Positions 1 through 5,222 of a DNA stretch of 5,222 nt are shown piece by piece. A program made the translations under genes and the position numbers. The notes below the pieces were generated by a model. It made no database searches. It saw nothing but the letters and a program-made list of their open reading frames with translations, and was not told where the DNA came from. Location: assembly GCA_020354595.1 (NCBI GenBank), contig CP070650.1, forward strand, positions 780,156 to 785,377. Reading direction: 5' to 3'. Every line of letters starts with the position of its first letter. Within the stretch, counting starts at the first letter, position 1. This stretch comes from Myxococcales bacterium. Its GTDB lineage: Bacteria; Myxococcota_A; Polyangia; Polyangiales; Houyiibacteriaceae.

Positions 1-1
1 A

Positions 2-1375
2 CGGGCGATGAACGCTCTGTGCGCGATCGAATTCGAGGCCGGGGACGACGCCAAGAGCTACGAGGCGTGCGCCGAAGCGGTGGAGTACGGCCGCAGCCAT
101 TTCGGCAGCGCGACCGCCGTCGACTTGGGGAATTTCGCTGAAGCTGCCCGCTCGGTGTTCCGCTTCGACGAGGCGGAGCGGCTCTTGATGGAAGCGTCGA
201 AGAGTGGCCTTTCGTGGTACGGCAATCCTTGGCTCGAGCTTGCCGACCTCTACATGCGGGCGGGTCGTTTCGCCGAGGCGCTCTCAGCGCTTCGCGAAGT
301 GCCGCGTCATCGCGCAGCGCGCCCCGCGCACGTGCGGGATTCGGATAGGAACGAGGCGCGTCGCTCCCTCGCAGCATTTCTTCTGTTGATGGGGCGGCCA
401 GACGAAGCGTTGCGAATCACCGACAAAGCGACGGTGCTGCCGGATCGGCGCGCACACAACAGCCGCGACCCTGAGCAAGACCGCAGCATCGTCGCACTGC
501 TCGACCGACGGGCGCGGTTGATGCTGGCCGAGATGACCGTCGAGCGTGCCACCACCGCCCCGTTCTATTCACGCTGGTGGGCCTACGGCAAAGCGGCTTG
601 GCTGCGTCTTCAGGCTTGGATGAGCGCTCGCCAAGCAGCGCGATTCCTCGACGACGAGGCGCGCCTGGTCGGGACGTTTGCCATCGGTACAGCCCGGAGC
701 GCAGTCATGCCGCCTTGGCTGCTCAATGAGTTGATTGGGGCGCTCGGGCCCGGCGTGGTTCGCGCGGCGGTCGATTCGATGGCGCTCGAAGACGAGCGAG
801 AGGGCGCGTCTGCGTACTACGATGCCGTCCGCGCCGAGGTCGCTTTGGCACAGCGAGAATATGGCGAGGCTGTCGAACACGCGGAGCGCGCGCTCGGCGG
901 GTTACAGCCCGGTGATGCTCTCCTTCGCGAACGAGTGCGCGCGGTTCTCGGAAAAGCGCTTTCGGATCCGCGTCAGGCGACCGCCCTCTACGAAGAGGTG
1001 CTCGCCACGGATCCCGGTCTCTTTCGACGGCTAGGTTGGGCGTTGCCCGTCGAGGTGCGGTCGAGCGATGCCGCCATCGATCGTGCGCTCGCATCCGCCG
1101 TCATGCGTTCTCCGCGCTTCGAGCGTTCGCAGAACGGGCTCATCGTCCAGGTCGACGGTGCCGAGATCTGTTTGTTCGGTCGCACGGGAGCTGCGTGGGG
1201 CTGCGGCGAAGTAGAGCTCGAAGAGGACGAGACCACGCGAAGCTACGAGCAGCGCATCGTCGACGCATTTCACACGGAGATCTTCTCGCCGCGTATCGAC
1301 TTGAGCCGCATCGATATCAACTCCCTCGATGGGTCCAACCGAGTGACGCGAAATCCTTTGGATATGCTGCAATGA
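2..1375 (+). CDS. TPR-repeat protein, probably 5'-truncated by the window edge
   Basis: The reading frame is open to the left edge. The first visible ATG is at 8, but helical repeat sequence begins straight after it and no ribosome site can be seen, so the true start is probably upstream. Counting from that ATG (455 aa), the protein is mostly paired alpha helices of tetratricopeptide type. The clearest repeats are at residues about 41-66 (GNFAEAARSVFRFDEAERLL), 73-99 (LADLYMRAGRFAEALSALRE), 118-138 (GRPDEALRI) and 269-335 (two degenerate units including REYGEAVEHAERAL). A tryptophan-rich stretch lies at 186-204 (WW at 190-191). The last 80-90 residues look non-TPR and beta-rich (GLIVQVDGAEICLFG from 377), a domain I do not recognise. 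TPRs are protein-binding scaffolds, so a partner-binding role is likely but no specific function can be given. No membrane segment is visible. The stop overlaps the next gene by ATGA, suggesting translational coupling. Confidence 0.8.
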   Translation, partial: RAMNALCAIEFEAGDDAKSYEACAEAVEYGRSHFGSATAVDLGNFAEAARSVFRFDEAERLLMEASKSGLSWYGNPWLELADLYMRAGRFAEALSALREVPRHRAARPAHVRDSDRNEARRSLAAFLLLMGRPDEALRITDKATVLPDRRAHNSRDPEQDRSIVALLDRRARLMLAEMTVERATTAPFYSRWWAYGKAAWLRLQAWMSARQAARFLDDEARLVGTFAIGTARSAVMPPWLLNELIGALGPGVVRAAVDSMALEDEREGASAYYDAVRAEVALAQREYGEAVEHAERALGGLQPGDALLRERVRAVLGKALSDPRQATALYEEVLATDPGLFRRLGWALPVEVRSSDAAIDRALASAVMRSPRFERSQNGLIVQVDGAEICLFGRTGAAWGCGEVELEEDETTRSYEQRIVDAFHTEIFSPRIDLSRIDINSLDGSNRVTRNPLDMLQ

Positions 1376-1929
1376 AGCCCTGGATGCGACTACTCTTGCT
1401 CGCCGCGTTTCTCGGCGGTGTCTACGCCATCGGGAAGATGACCGGCTTCACCGACGAGCTCACCGTCGACGGCATTCGAGAGTCGATGCGCGAGGCGGGC
1501 CTGGGCGGCTTCTTCGTCTTCATCGGGGTGTTCTGCATCGGACAGCTCCTGTACATTCCCGGCTTCGTTTTCGTGATGGTCGCCGGGTTGGCTTACGGGC
1601 CCCTCTGGGGCGCCGTGGCGTCGGTCATTGCCGCCAACATCTCCGTGGCGGTGTCGTTCTTCATCGTGCGGACCATCGGCGGCCAACCGCTCAAGGACTT
1701 GAACATCAAGCGGCCGTTCCTTCAAAGGCCGCTCGACCACCTGGAGGATCGGCCGATCCGCTCGATGATCATCATTCGGCTGTTTCTCTGGGCCGTCCCC
1801 CCGGTCAACTACACGTTGGCAATGTCGGGCGTATCGTTTCGGGACTACCAGATCGCGGCCGCCATCGGAATGACGCCACCGTTCGTCATCCTCTCGGTGT
1901 TGGCTGGCCTCGGCTTCAACCTTCTGTAG
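1372..1929 (+). CDS. TVP38/TMEM64 family (VTT domain, DedA-like) inner-membrane protein
   Basis: This 185-residue integral membrane protein has a VTT/SNARE-associated Golgi domain. Hydrophobic segments lie at about 6-22, 46-62, 65-88, 90-103, 130-150 and 160-182. The first family signature is at 63-80 (PGFVFVMVAGLAYGPLWG, with the glycine ladder G72, G76, G80). The second is around R136-P143-N146, followed by SGVSFRDYQIAAAIGMTP at 152-169, matching the usual arginine/proline/SY-G...F pattern. DedA/TVP38 relatives are linked to lipid scrambling or transport and membrane homeostasis; the substrate here cannot be read from sequence. The ATG at 1372 overlaps the upstream TGA and is followed by a charged then hydrophobic N-terminus, so I prefer it to the longer in-frame extension, which only shadows the TPR gene. 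No good Shine-Dalgarno is visible, which fits coupled translation. At 185 residues it is slightly shorter than many family members (about 200-240). Confidence 0.88.
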   Translation: MKPWMRLLLLAAFLGGVYAIGKMTGFTDELTVDGIRESMREAGLGGFFVFIGVFCIGQLLYIPGFVFVMVAGLAYGPLWGAVASVIAANISVAVSFFIVRTIGGQPLKDLNIKRPFLQRPLDHLEDRPIRSMIIIRLFLWAVPPVNYTLAMSGVSFRDYQIAAAIGMTPPFVILSVLAGLGFNLL

Positions 1930-1932
1930 TCA

Positions 1933-2979
1933 CTACTTCTTGCGGACCAGCGGAATGCTGGGGTCCGGCACGGTTTCGTCCGCTGCCCCCGCCGCCGCCA
2001 ACGCTTCCTTCGCGGCGAACGGTTTGGTTTCCGGCTCGCTCGGTCGCGCCATGTCGAGCTGCTCCCGTGCCCACCGGATGCTCTGCGCGATCACGTGAGC
2101 GTCGGTGACTTCTTCGCTGGCACGAAGCAGTGCCGCGAGGTCGCGCGCCATCTCGCGACTCGACGCATAACGCTCGATTGGGTTTCGACGCAATGCCCGG
2201 CCGATGATCTCGCGCAAACGTTCGGGGAGATCATTGCGGTACTCGGACAGATCGGGCACCTCGGTGTCGCGAATCGTGCCGACGACCTTGAGGGGATCCT
2301 TGCCTTTGAAGAGCTTCTCGCCTGCGAGCACCTCCCACAGCACGACGCCGACGCTGAAGACGTCGGTTTGCGCGCTCGGCTCGGCTTCGTACGTGAGCTC
2401 GGGTGCGAGGTACGAAATCTTCCCCTTCACGAAGCCGGGCTTGGTGATCGAGCTTCGGTCCATCGCTCGGGCCAGACCGAAGTCGGTCAGCTTCACGACG
2501 CCGCAGTTGCTCACCATCACGTTCTGCGGAGTCACGTCACGATGAAAGATCGGCGCCGGGTTTCCTTCTTCGTCCGTTCGCTCGTGCGCGGCGTGAAGCG
2601 CATCCAGCACCTCGATGCCGATCGCGGCGGTCAGATTCCACGGCACGTGGTGGCCGTGCTCCTCGTACCCTCGACGCCATTCGGTGAGCGTGAGGCCCTC
2701 GACCCATTCGAGGACGAGGTAGTACTCACCCGCACGGTCGCGATCGAAGTCGTGGATCTGCGCGATGTTTGGGTGATCGAGCTCGGACACCACCCGCGCC
2801 TCCTCGACGAACATCTTGAGGAACTCCGGGTTCTGGCTCAGAGGCGCCAGAACGCGTTTGATCGCGACGGCTCGCGTGAAGCCGGCCGCGCCGTGCGTCT
2901 GGCCACGGTACACTTTCGCCATCCCGCCTTCACCGGCGAGCTCGAGCACTTCGTATTTGCCGCCGAGCAGCTCTGTCAT
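1933..2979 (-). CDS. Hanks-type serine/threonine protein kinase (soluble)
   Basis: This 348-residue protein starts directly with a kinase domain (about 9-286). Visible elements, in order: glycine-rich loop GEGGMAKVY (16-24), VAIK lysine K41, helix-C glutamate (E60 in FVEEARVVSEL), catalytic loop HRDVTPQN (146-153, base D148, N153), metal-binding DFG (166-168), APE (192-194), TDVFSVGVVLWEVLAG (205-220) and the subdomain XI arginine R270. All core catalytic residues are present, so it should be active. The usual lysine of HRDxKxxN is a threonine (T150), as the position is often S/T-P in myxobacterial kinases. Activation-segment candidates for phosphorylation are S176, S177 and T179. The C-terminal 60 residues are charged and Ala/Pro-rich, with no membrane helix and no PASTA or other sensor domain, so it is probably cytoplasmic. 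Substrate is unknown. It follows the glutaredoxin gene by 17 bases with no clear Shine-Dalgarno, and its stop is 3 bases from the convergent gene's stop. Confidence 0.95.
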   Translation of the reverse strand: MTELLGGKYEVLELAGEGGMAKVYRGQTHGAAGFTRAVAIKRVLAPLSQNPEFLKMFVEEARVVSELDHPNIAQIHDFDRDRAGEYYLVLEWVEGLTLTEWRRGYEEHGHHVPWNLTAAIGIEVLDALHAAHERTDEEGNPAPIFHRDVTPQNVMVSNCGVVKLTDFGLARAMDRSSITKPGFVKGKISYLAPELTYEAEPSAQTDVFSVGVVLWEVLAGEKLFKGKDPLKVVGTIRDTEVPDLSEYRNDLPERLREIIGRALRRNPIERYASSREMARDLAALLRASEEVTDAHVIAQSIRWAREQLDMARPSEPETKPFAAKEALAAAGAADETVPDPSIPLVRKK

Positions 2980-2996
2980 ACAGGGGGTGAGACGCG

Positions 2997-3314
2997 TCAG
3001 CTCTCAGGCGAAAGCACCGCGTCGAGCTCACCATTGTCGTACATCTCGCGGACGATGTCACAGCCCCCGACGAATTGGCCGCGAACGTAGAGCTGAGGAA
3101 TCGTCGGCCAGTTGGCGAACTCCTTGATTCCCTGGCGAATTGCCGGGTCTTCGAGGACGTTGACGTCCTGGAAGTCGGACCCGGAGCGGCGCAGCACCTC
3201 CACGACCGTGGCGGAGAACCCGCACTGGGGGAAGTGCTTGGTGCCCTTCATGAAGAGCACGACTTCGTTGCTGTCGATAATGCCTTGAATCCGATCGCGG
3301 AGCGTGTCTTCCAT
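2997..3314 (-). CDS. grxD: Monothiol CGFS glutaredoxin, Grx4/GrxD type
   Basis: At 105 residues it matches the single-domain monothiol glutaredoxins. Visible family marks are K23 in the FMKGTK segment, the CGFS active site at 31-34 (in FPQCGFSATVVEVL), the cis-proline WPTIPQLY at 69-76 and the glutathione-binding GGCDIV at 83-88. CGFS glutaredoxins have little classical disulfide-reducing activity. As glutathione-bound dimers, or as heterodimers with BolA proteins, they carry and deliver [2Fe-2S] clusters in the cytoplasm. The gene starts 2 bases after the bolA stop. An AGAGGG ribosome site, sitting over the last bolA codons six bases upstream of the ATG, fixes this start and points to a shared transcript. 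The symbol follows the E. coli orthologue type and is not locus-specific. Confidence 0.95.
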   Translation of the reverse strand: MEDTLRDRIQGIIDSNEVVLFMKGTKHFPQCGFSATVVEVLRRSGSDFQDVNVLEDPAIRQGIKEFANWPTIPQLYVRGQFVGGCDIVREMYDNGELDAVLSPES

Positions 3315-3316
3315 GT

Positions 3317-3571
3317 CTAACCCTCTTGCTCAGACCAACTCTCGGGCGTGTAGGTCTTGAGCGCAAGTGCGTGAATCGGCCCAGCCATGAGCTCGCCGAG
3401 GGCCGCGTAAACCATTTGGTGCTGTTGGATGCGGCTTTTCCCGGAAAACGCTCCGGACACGATCAGCGCTTCCCAGTGGTCCCGGGTGCCCGTCAGGTCC
3501 CTCACGACGACGTGTGACACGTCGCCTACGCCTTGACGAATTCGCTCCTCGAGCGTTTCGGCTTCAACCAT
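3317..3571 (-). CDS. bolA: BolA family protein (IbaG-like, histidine type)
   Basis: This 84-residue protein covers a whole BolA domain: VVVRDLTGTRDHWEALIVS (21-39), FSGKSRIQQHQMVYAAL (42-58, the family F-x-GK-x-x-x-x-x-H segment), then GPIHALALKTYTPESW (64-79) with the invariant histidine H67. It contains no cysteine at all. The possible cluster ligands are therefore histidines (H67 plus H32 in the variable loop), placing it with the His-type rather than Cys-type BolA proteins. BolA proteins pair with CGFS glutaredoxins to hold a [2Fe-2S] cluster and act in iron-sulfur trafficking or iron sensing; E. coli BolA itself is also a transcription factor. The tail resembles IbaG. A textbook GGAGG lies 7 bases before the ATG (plus positions 3579-3583). 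The partner glutaredoxin gene follows 2 bases downstream. Confidence 0.93.
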   Translation of the reverse strand: MVEAETLEERIRQGVGDVSHVVVRDLTGTRDHWEALIVSGAFSGKSRIQQHQMVYAALGELMAGPIHALALKTYTPESWSEQEG

Positions 3572-3614
3572 CCAACGGCCTCCAACGCCCTGAGCTACGG
3601 CCGGGTAGCGGGAT

Positions 3615-3620
3615 TGTCAA
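3615..3620 (-). promoter_or_regulatory. Possible -35 box upstream of bolA
   Basis: On the minus strand a perfect TTGACA follows directly after the stop codon of the membrane-protein gene, 43 bases before the bolA ATG. With a 17-base spacer the -10 position reads TAGCTC, a poor match, so a separate bolA-grx-kinase promoter is possible but weak. Read-through from the membrane-protein gene is the alternative. Confidence 0.22.
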
Positions 3621-4085
3621 TCACTTGACGCCGAATAGACGTTTCACCGATGGGCGCCCGAGCACGATGATCGTGAAGATGCCGAGGATGGTGCCGAACG
3701 GGAACATCAGGCACTCGCCCCAGCCGGTGAGGTAGCAAAACGTCCACCATCGCCGCTGCCGAATCTTCACGCCCACCACCGTCAGATGGATCGCGCTGAT
3801 CACCGCAATGGAGAGGCCCGCAACGATGGCCGTCACGAGCAGTGTTTCCACGTCGCGCAGCATTGCATCGGCGCCCCCACCAAAAGGGTCGGCGCCGGCC
3901 TGCCCCGAGATGTCGCCCATCGCCCTCGACAGGTCGCCGCCGACCTCGTCGACGAGCTTTGCTCCCGCAACGCCCCAAACCAGGGCCGGAATCCCGCTGA
4001 ACAGCGCAACGCCCGCGAGGATGAAGTGCCCGATCGACAACGCGCTCAGGTGCTCTCGATCTTCTGCGTTCGGCTCTTCGTCCAC
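3621..4085 (-). CDS. Small integral membrane protein of unknown function
   Basis: I do not recognise a named family. The 154-residue product begins at a GTG (plus 4083-4085) with an acidic tail (DEEPNAEDREH). A hydrophobic segment follows at about 17-42 (SIGHFILAGVALFSGIPALVWG). Next is a hydrophilic Gly/Asp-rich stretch at 46-78, with DPFGGGAD at 66-73, then a second long membrane segment at 82-106. A basic turn (KIRQRRWW, 107-114) leads into one long or two short helices at 115-142. The ending, ECLMFPFGTILGIFTIIVLGRPSVKRLF at 124-151, looks strongly constrained and resembles the C-terminus of uncharacterised membrane proteins I associate with Myxococcota and Planctomycetes. No catalytic motif is visible. 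It is the first gene of the minus-strand run, 49 bases before bolA and divergent from fabD. No good Shine-Dalgarno precedes the GTG, only a G-run, so the start is the least certain in the window. Confidence 0.78.
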   Translation of the reverse strand: MDEEPNAEDREHLSALSIGHFILAGVALFSGIPALVWGVAGAKLVDEVGGDLSRAMGDISGQAGADPFGGGADAMLRDVETLLVTAIVAGLSIAVISAIHLTVVGVKIRQRRWWTFCYLTGWGECLMFPFGTILGIFTIIVLGRPSVKRLFGVK

Positions 4086-4121
4086 TCGGGCCCCCCGCAG
4101 ATCGTGCTATGCAGCCCCGCG
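4086..4121. promoter_or_regulatory. Compact divergent intergenic region (membrane protein / fabD)
   Basis: Only 36 bases separate the two divergent start codons, so at least one promoter must sit here or inside a neighbouring coding region. On the plus strand a weak extended -10 candidate, TGCTATGCA (4105-4113), lies so close to the fabD ATG that the transcript would have almost no leader. No convincing -35 accompanies it. Neither start has a good Shine-Dalgarno. Confidence 0.3.
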
Positions 4122-5051
4122 ATGGGCAAGGTCGCGTTCGTTTTTCCGGGGCAGGGCAGTCAGAAGGTTGGGATGGGCCGCGAGGCATATGACGCCTCCG
4201 ATGCCGCGCGCGCCGTGTTCGACGAAGCGGACGCCGCGCTCGGGGAGGAGCTCACGCGACTTTGCTTCGAGGGACCCGAGGAAGACCTCAAGCTCACGGC
4301 CAATACACAGCCTGCGGTCTTGGCGACGTCGGTGGCGCTCCTTCGTGCGCTCGGCGAGCCCTTCGATGTGGTCGCCGGTCACAGTCTAGGGGAGTACTCG
4401 GCGCACGTCGCGGCGGGTACGCTCGCGCTCGCCGATGCGGTTCGACTGGTGCGTAAGCGCGGCCAGTACATGCAGGAAGCGGTTCCCTACGGACGAGGCG
4501 CGATGGCTGCGGTGCTCAAGGCCGACCGTACGCTGGTGGAGCGCATCTGCGCCGAGGTCCCGGGATTGGTCGAAGCAGTCAACTACAACTCGCCGGGACA
4601 GATCGTGATTGCTGGCGAGACCGAGGCTGTGGGCAAAGCGGGCGCCAAGCTAAAGGAAGAGGGAGCGCGCGCGAGCACGCTACCCGTGAGCGCGCCGTTT
4701 CACTCGTCGTTGATGGAGCCGGCCGAAGCGCGCCTTCGCGCCGAGATCGAACAGATCGCGTTTTCCGATCCGAGCGTGCCGGTGTACGTCAATGTAGACG
4801 CCGAGCCGGTGACCAATGCCGCCGCCGCCAAGGAGGCGCTGATCCGCCAGGTGAGCCGACCGGTTCGATGGGAGGAAAGCGTCCGCCGCATGATCGCCGA
4901 CGGGGTATCTCTGTTCGTCGAGGTTGGCCCGGGGCGCGTGCTGAGCGGGCTCCTGGTGCGAATCGACAAGCGAGCCGGGCGCGTCAGCGTGCAGGGTCCG
5001 TCGGATTTCGATGCGGCCAAAGAGGCCATCGCCGAAGCCCGGGCAAGCTGA
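4122..5051 (+). CDS. fabD: Malonyl-CoA:acyl carrier protein transacylase
   Basis: FabD moves the malonyl group from CoA to acyl carrier protein, supplying the extender unit for type II fatty-acid synthesis in the cytoplasm. The 309-residue length is standard. Clear family marks are the N-terminal VAFVFPGQGSQKVGMG (4-19), TQPAV (62-66), the nucleophile elbow GHSLGEYSA (86-94, S88), the RG pair with the malonate-binding arginine R113, NYNSPGQIVIAG (154-165), the catalytic histidine H194 in VSAPFHSSLM (189-198), and VEVGPGRVLSGL near the C-terminus. All catalytic residues are intact. The start at 4122 is set by the conserved N-terminus; the frame stays open upstream, but that part is antisense to the membrane-protein gene. 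No Shine-Dalgarno is visible before this ATG. It stands alone here, with no fabH, fabG or acpP beside it. It is an ordinary stand-alone enzyme, not a polyketide-synthase domain. Confidence 0.97.
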   Translation: MGKVAFVFPGQGSQKVGMGREAYDASDAARAVFDEADAALGEELTRLCFEGPEEDLKLTANTQPAVLATSVALLRALGEPFDVVAGHSLGEYSAHVAAGTLALADAVRLVRKRGQYMQEAVPYGRGAMAAVLKADRTLVERICAEVPGLVEAVNYNSPGQIVIAGETEAVGKAGAKLKEEGARASTLPVSAPFHSSLMEPAEARLRAEIEQIAFSDPSVPVYVNVDAEPVTNAAAAKEALIRQVSRPVRWEESVRRMIADGVSLFVEVGPGRVLSGLLVRIDKRAGRVSVQGPSDFDAAKEAIAEARAS

Positions 5052-5065
5052 TTCCGCTGTAATTT

Positions 5066-5079
5066 CAGCCTTCTGGCTG
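5066..5079 (+). terminator. Weak hairpin after fabD, possible terminator
   Basis: A perfect 5-bp stem, CAGCC / GGCTG, with a TTCT loop lies 15 bases after the fabD stop. No T-tract follows directly; the nearest run of five T is at 5105-5109. If it terminates fabD, it is not a classical intrinsic terminator. Confidence 0.25.
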
Positions 5080-5096
5080 GCTCGCTCCCCCTCCGT

Positions 5097-5124
5097 TTGA
5101 CCTGTTTTTCAATTCTTGTAGATA
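5097..5124 (+). promoter_or_regulatory. Candidate sigma70-type promoter for the downstream gene
   Basis: TTGACC at 5097-5102 matches the -35 consensus at five of six bases. After a 16-base T-rich spacer, TAGATA (5119-5124) is a partial -10 match (three of six). The stretch is clearly richer in A/T than the flanking genes and lies 55 bases before the ATG at 5180, as expected for a promoter. The predicted transcript start is near 5131. The weak -10 box is the main doubt. Confidence 0.4.
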
Positions 5125-5130
5125 GCGGCC

Positions 5131-5158
5131 GCCCGACAGCAACTAACCGGGATCGGGC
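5131..5158 (+). promoter_or_regulatory. Inverted repeat in the leader of the last gene
   Basis: GCCCGA (5131-5136) is exactly complementary to TCGGGC (5153-5158), giving a 6-bp GC-rich stem with a 16-base loop. It lies between the predicted transcript start and the ribosome site. It could fold in the leader RNA or be a protein site, but a match this short can arise by chance in GC-rich DNA. Confidence 0.2.
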
Positions 5159-5179
5159 TCGAATAGAGGTTCAGCGATT

Positions 5180-5222
5180 ATGCAAAATCTGATTTATGCA
5201 GCCCCCGTGGCGGGCGTGCTTG
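5180..5222 (+). CDS. hppA: Start of a membrane protein, probably membrane-bound pyrophosphatase (partial)
   Basis: Only 14 codons are inside the window: MQNLIYAAPVAGVL, then the edge. An AGAGG at 5165-5169, ten bases before the ATG, is a good ribosome site and a candidate promoter lies upstream, so this is very likely a real gene start. The short N-terminus running straight into a hydrophobic helix with an AP-x-x-G-V-L pattern resembles the first transmembrane helix of membrane-integral pyrophosphatases (HppA), which hydrolyse pyrophosphate and pump protons or sodium ions across the inner membrane. Fourteen residues cannot exclude another membrane protein; the call rests on N-terminal resemblance only. 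Confidence 0.45.
   Translation, partial: MQNLIYAAPVAGVL

Noticed and set aside
1036..1371. Upstream in-frame extension of the TVP38-family gene
   Set aside because: It lies within the TPR gene in another frame, is arginine-rich shadow sequence, and the membrane protein has a natural start at 1372.
1926..1936. Perfect 11-base palindrome GTAGT-C-ACTAC across the two convergent stop codons
   Set aside because: It arises from two TAG stops facing each other; the one-base centre cannot form a useful hairpin and no T-tract follows, so I do not call it a bidirectional terminator.
2095..3090. Long plus-strand ORF (331 codons) opposite the kinase and into the glutaredoxin gene
   Set aside because: It is antisense to two genes with intact family motifs, shows no recognisable domain, and such open antisense frames are common in GC-rich DNA.
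3786..4121. Upstream in-frame extension of fabD by 112 codons
   Set aside because: FabD proteins begin at the VAFVFPGQGSQ segment; the extension is antisense to the membrane-protein gene and looks non-protein-like.
3595..4188. Minus-strand ORF of 197 codons overlapping the membrane-protein gene and the fabD start
   Set aside because: Its translation is Arg/Gly/Pro-rich low-complexity sequence typical of a shadow frame, with no hydrophobic or domain pattern.
5125..5132. GCGGCCGC palindrome in the gap before the last gene
   Set aside because: An eight-base GC palindrome is expected by chance in this base composition and has no other supporting signal.

Overview
The window is GC-rich, gene-dense bacterial DNA and looks like ordinary chromosome. 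Every ORF I accept has strong coding logic and the gaps are short. The best taxonomic hint is the Hanks-type Ser/Thr kinase: its catalytic loop reads HRDVTPQN and its activation segment ends SYLAPE, a style common in Myxococcota (former Deltaproteobacteria). The C-terminal signature of the small membrane protein also fits that group. The assignment is an inference from family style, not a measurement.

Layout. (1) Left, plus strand, 2-1929: a TPR protein whose beginning is probably outside the window, overlapping by ATGA with a TVP38/TMEM64 (VTT-domain, DedA-like) inner-membrane protein. (2) Centre, minus strand, 4085 down to 1933: a four-gene run, in transcription order a small three-to-four-helix membrane protein of unknown function, a BolA-family protein, a CGFS monothiol glutaredoxin (Grx4/GrxD type) and a soluble Ser/Thr protein kinase. 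The last three are separated by only 2 and 17 bases. The run converges on the TVP38 gene with 3 bases between stop codons. (3) Right, plus strand, from 4122: fabD (malonyl-CoA:ACP transacylase), divergent from the membrane-protein gene with only 36 bases between start codons. A 128-base AT-richer gap follows, with a plausible promoter. The last gene is cut by the window edge; its first 14 codons resemble a membrane-bound proton/sodium-pumping pyrophosphatase (hppA).

How the genes fit together. BolA and CGFS glutaredoxin are known partners that share a [2Fe-2S] cluster, so bolA-grx is the clearest functional unit. The kinase immediately downstream may be co-transcribed, which would place a signalling enzyme with an iron/redox module; that link is inferred only from gene order. 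FabD and the putative pyrophosphatase are housekeeping genes with no evident link to the minus-strand run. I found no RNA gene, mobile element, CRISPR array or other clearly undescribed system. No stretch over 300 bases lacks a gene.
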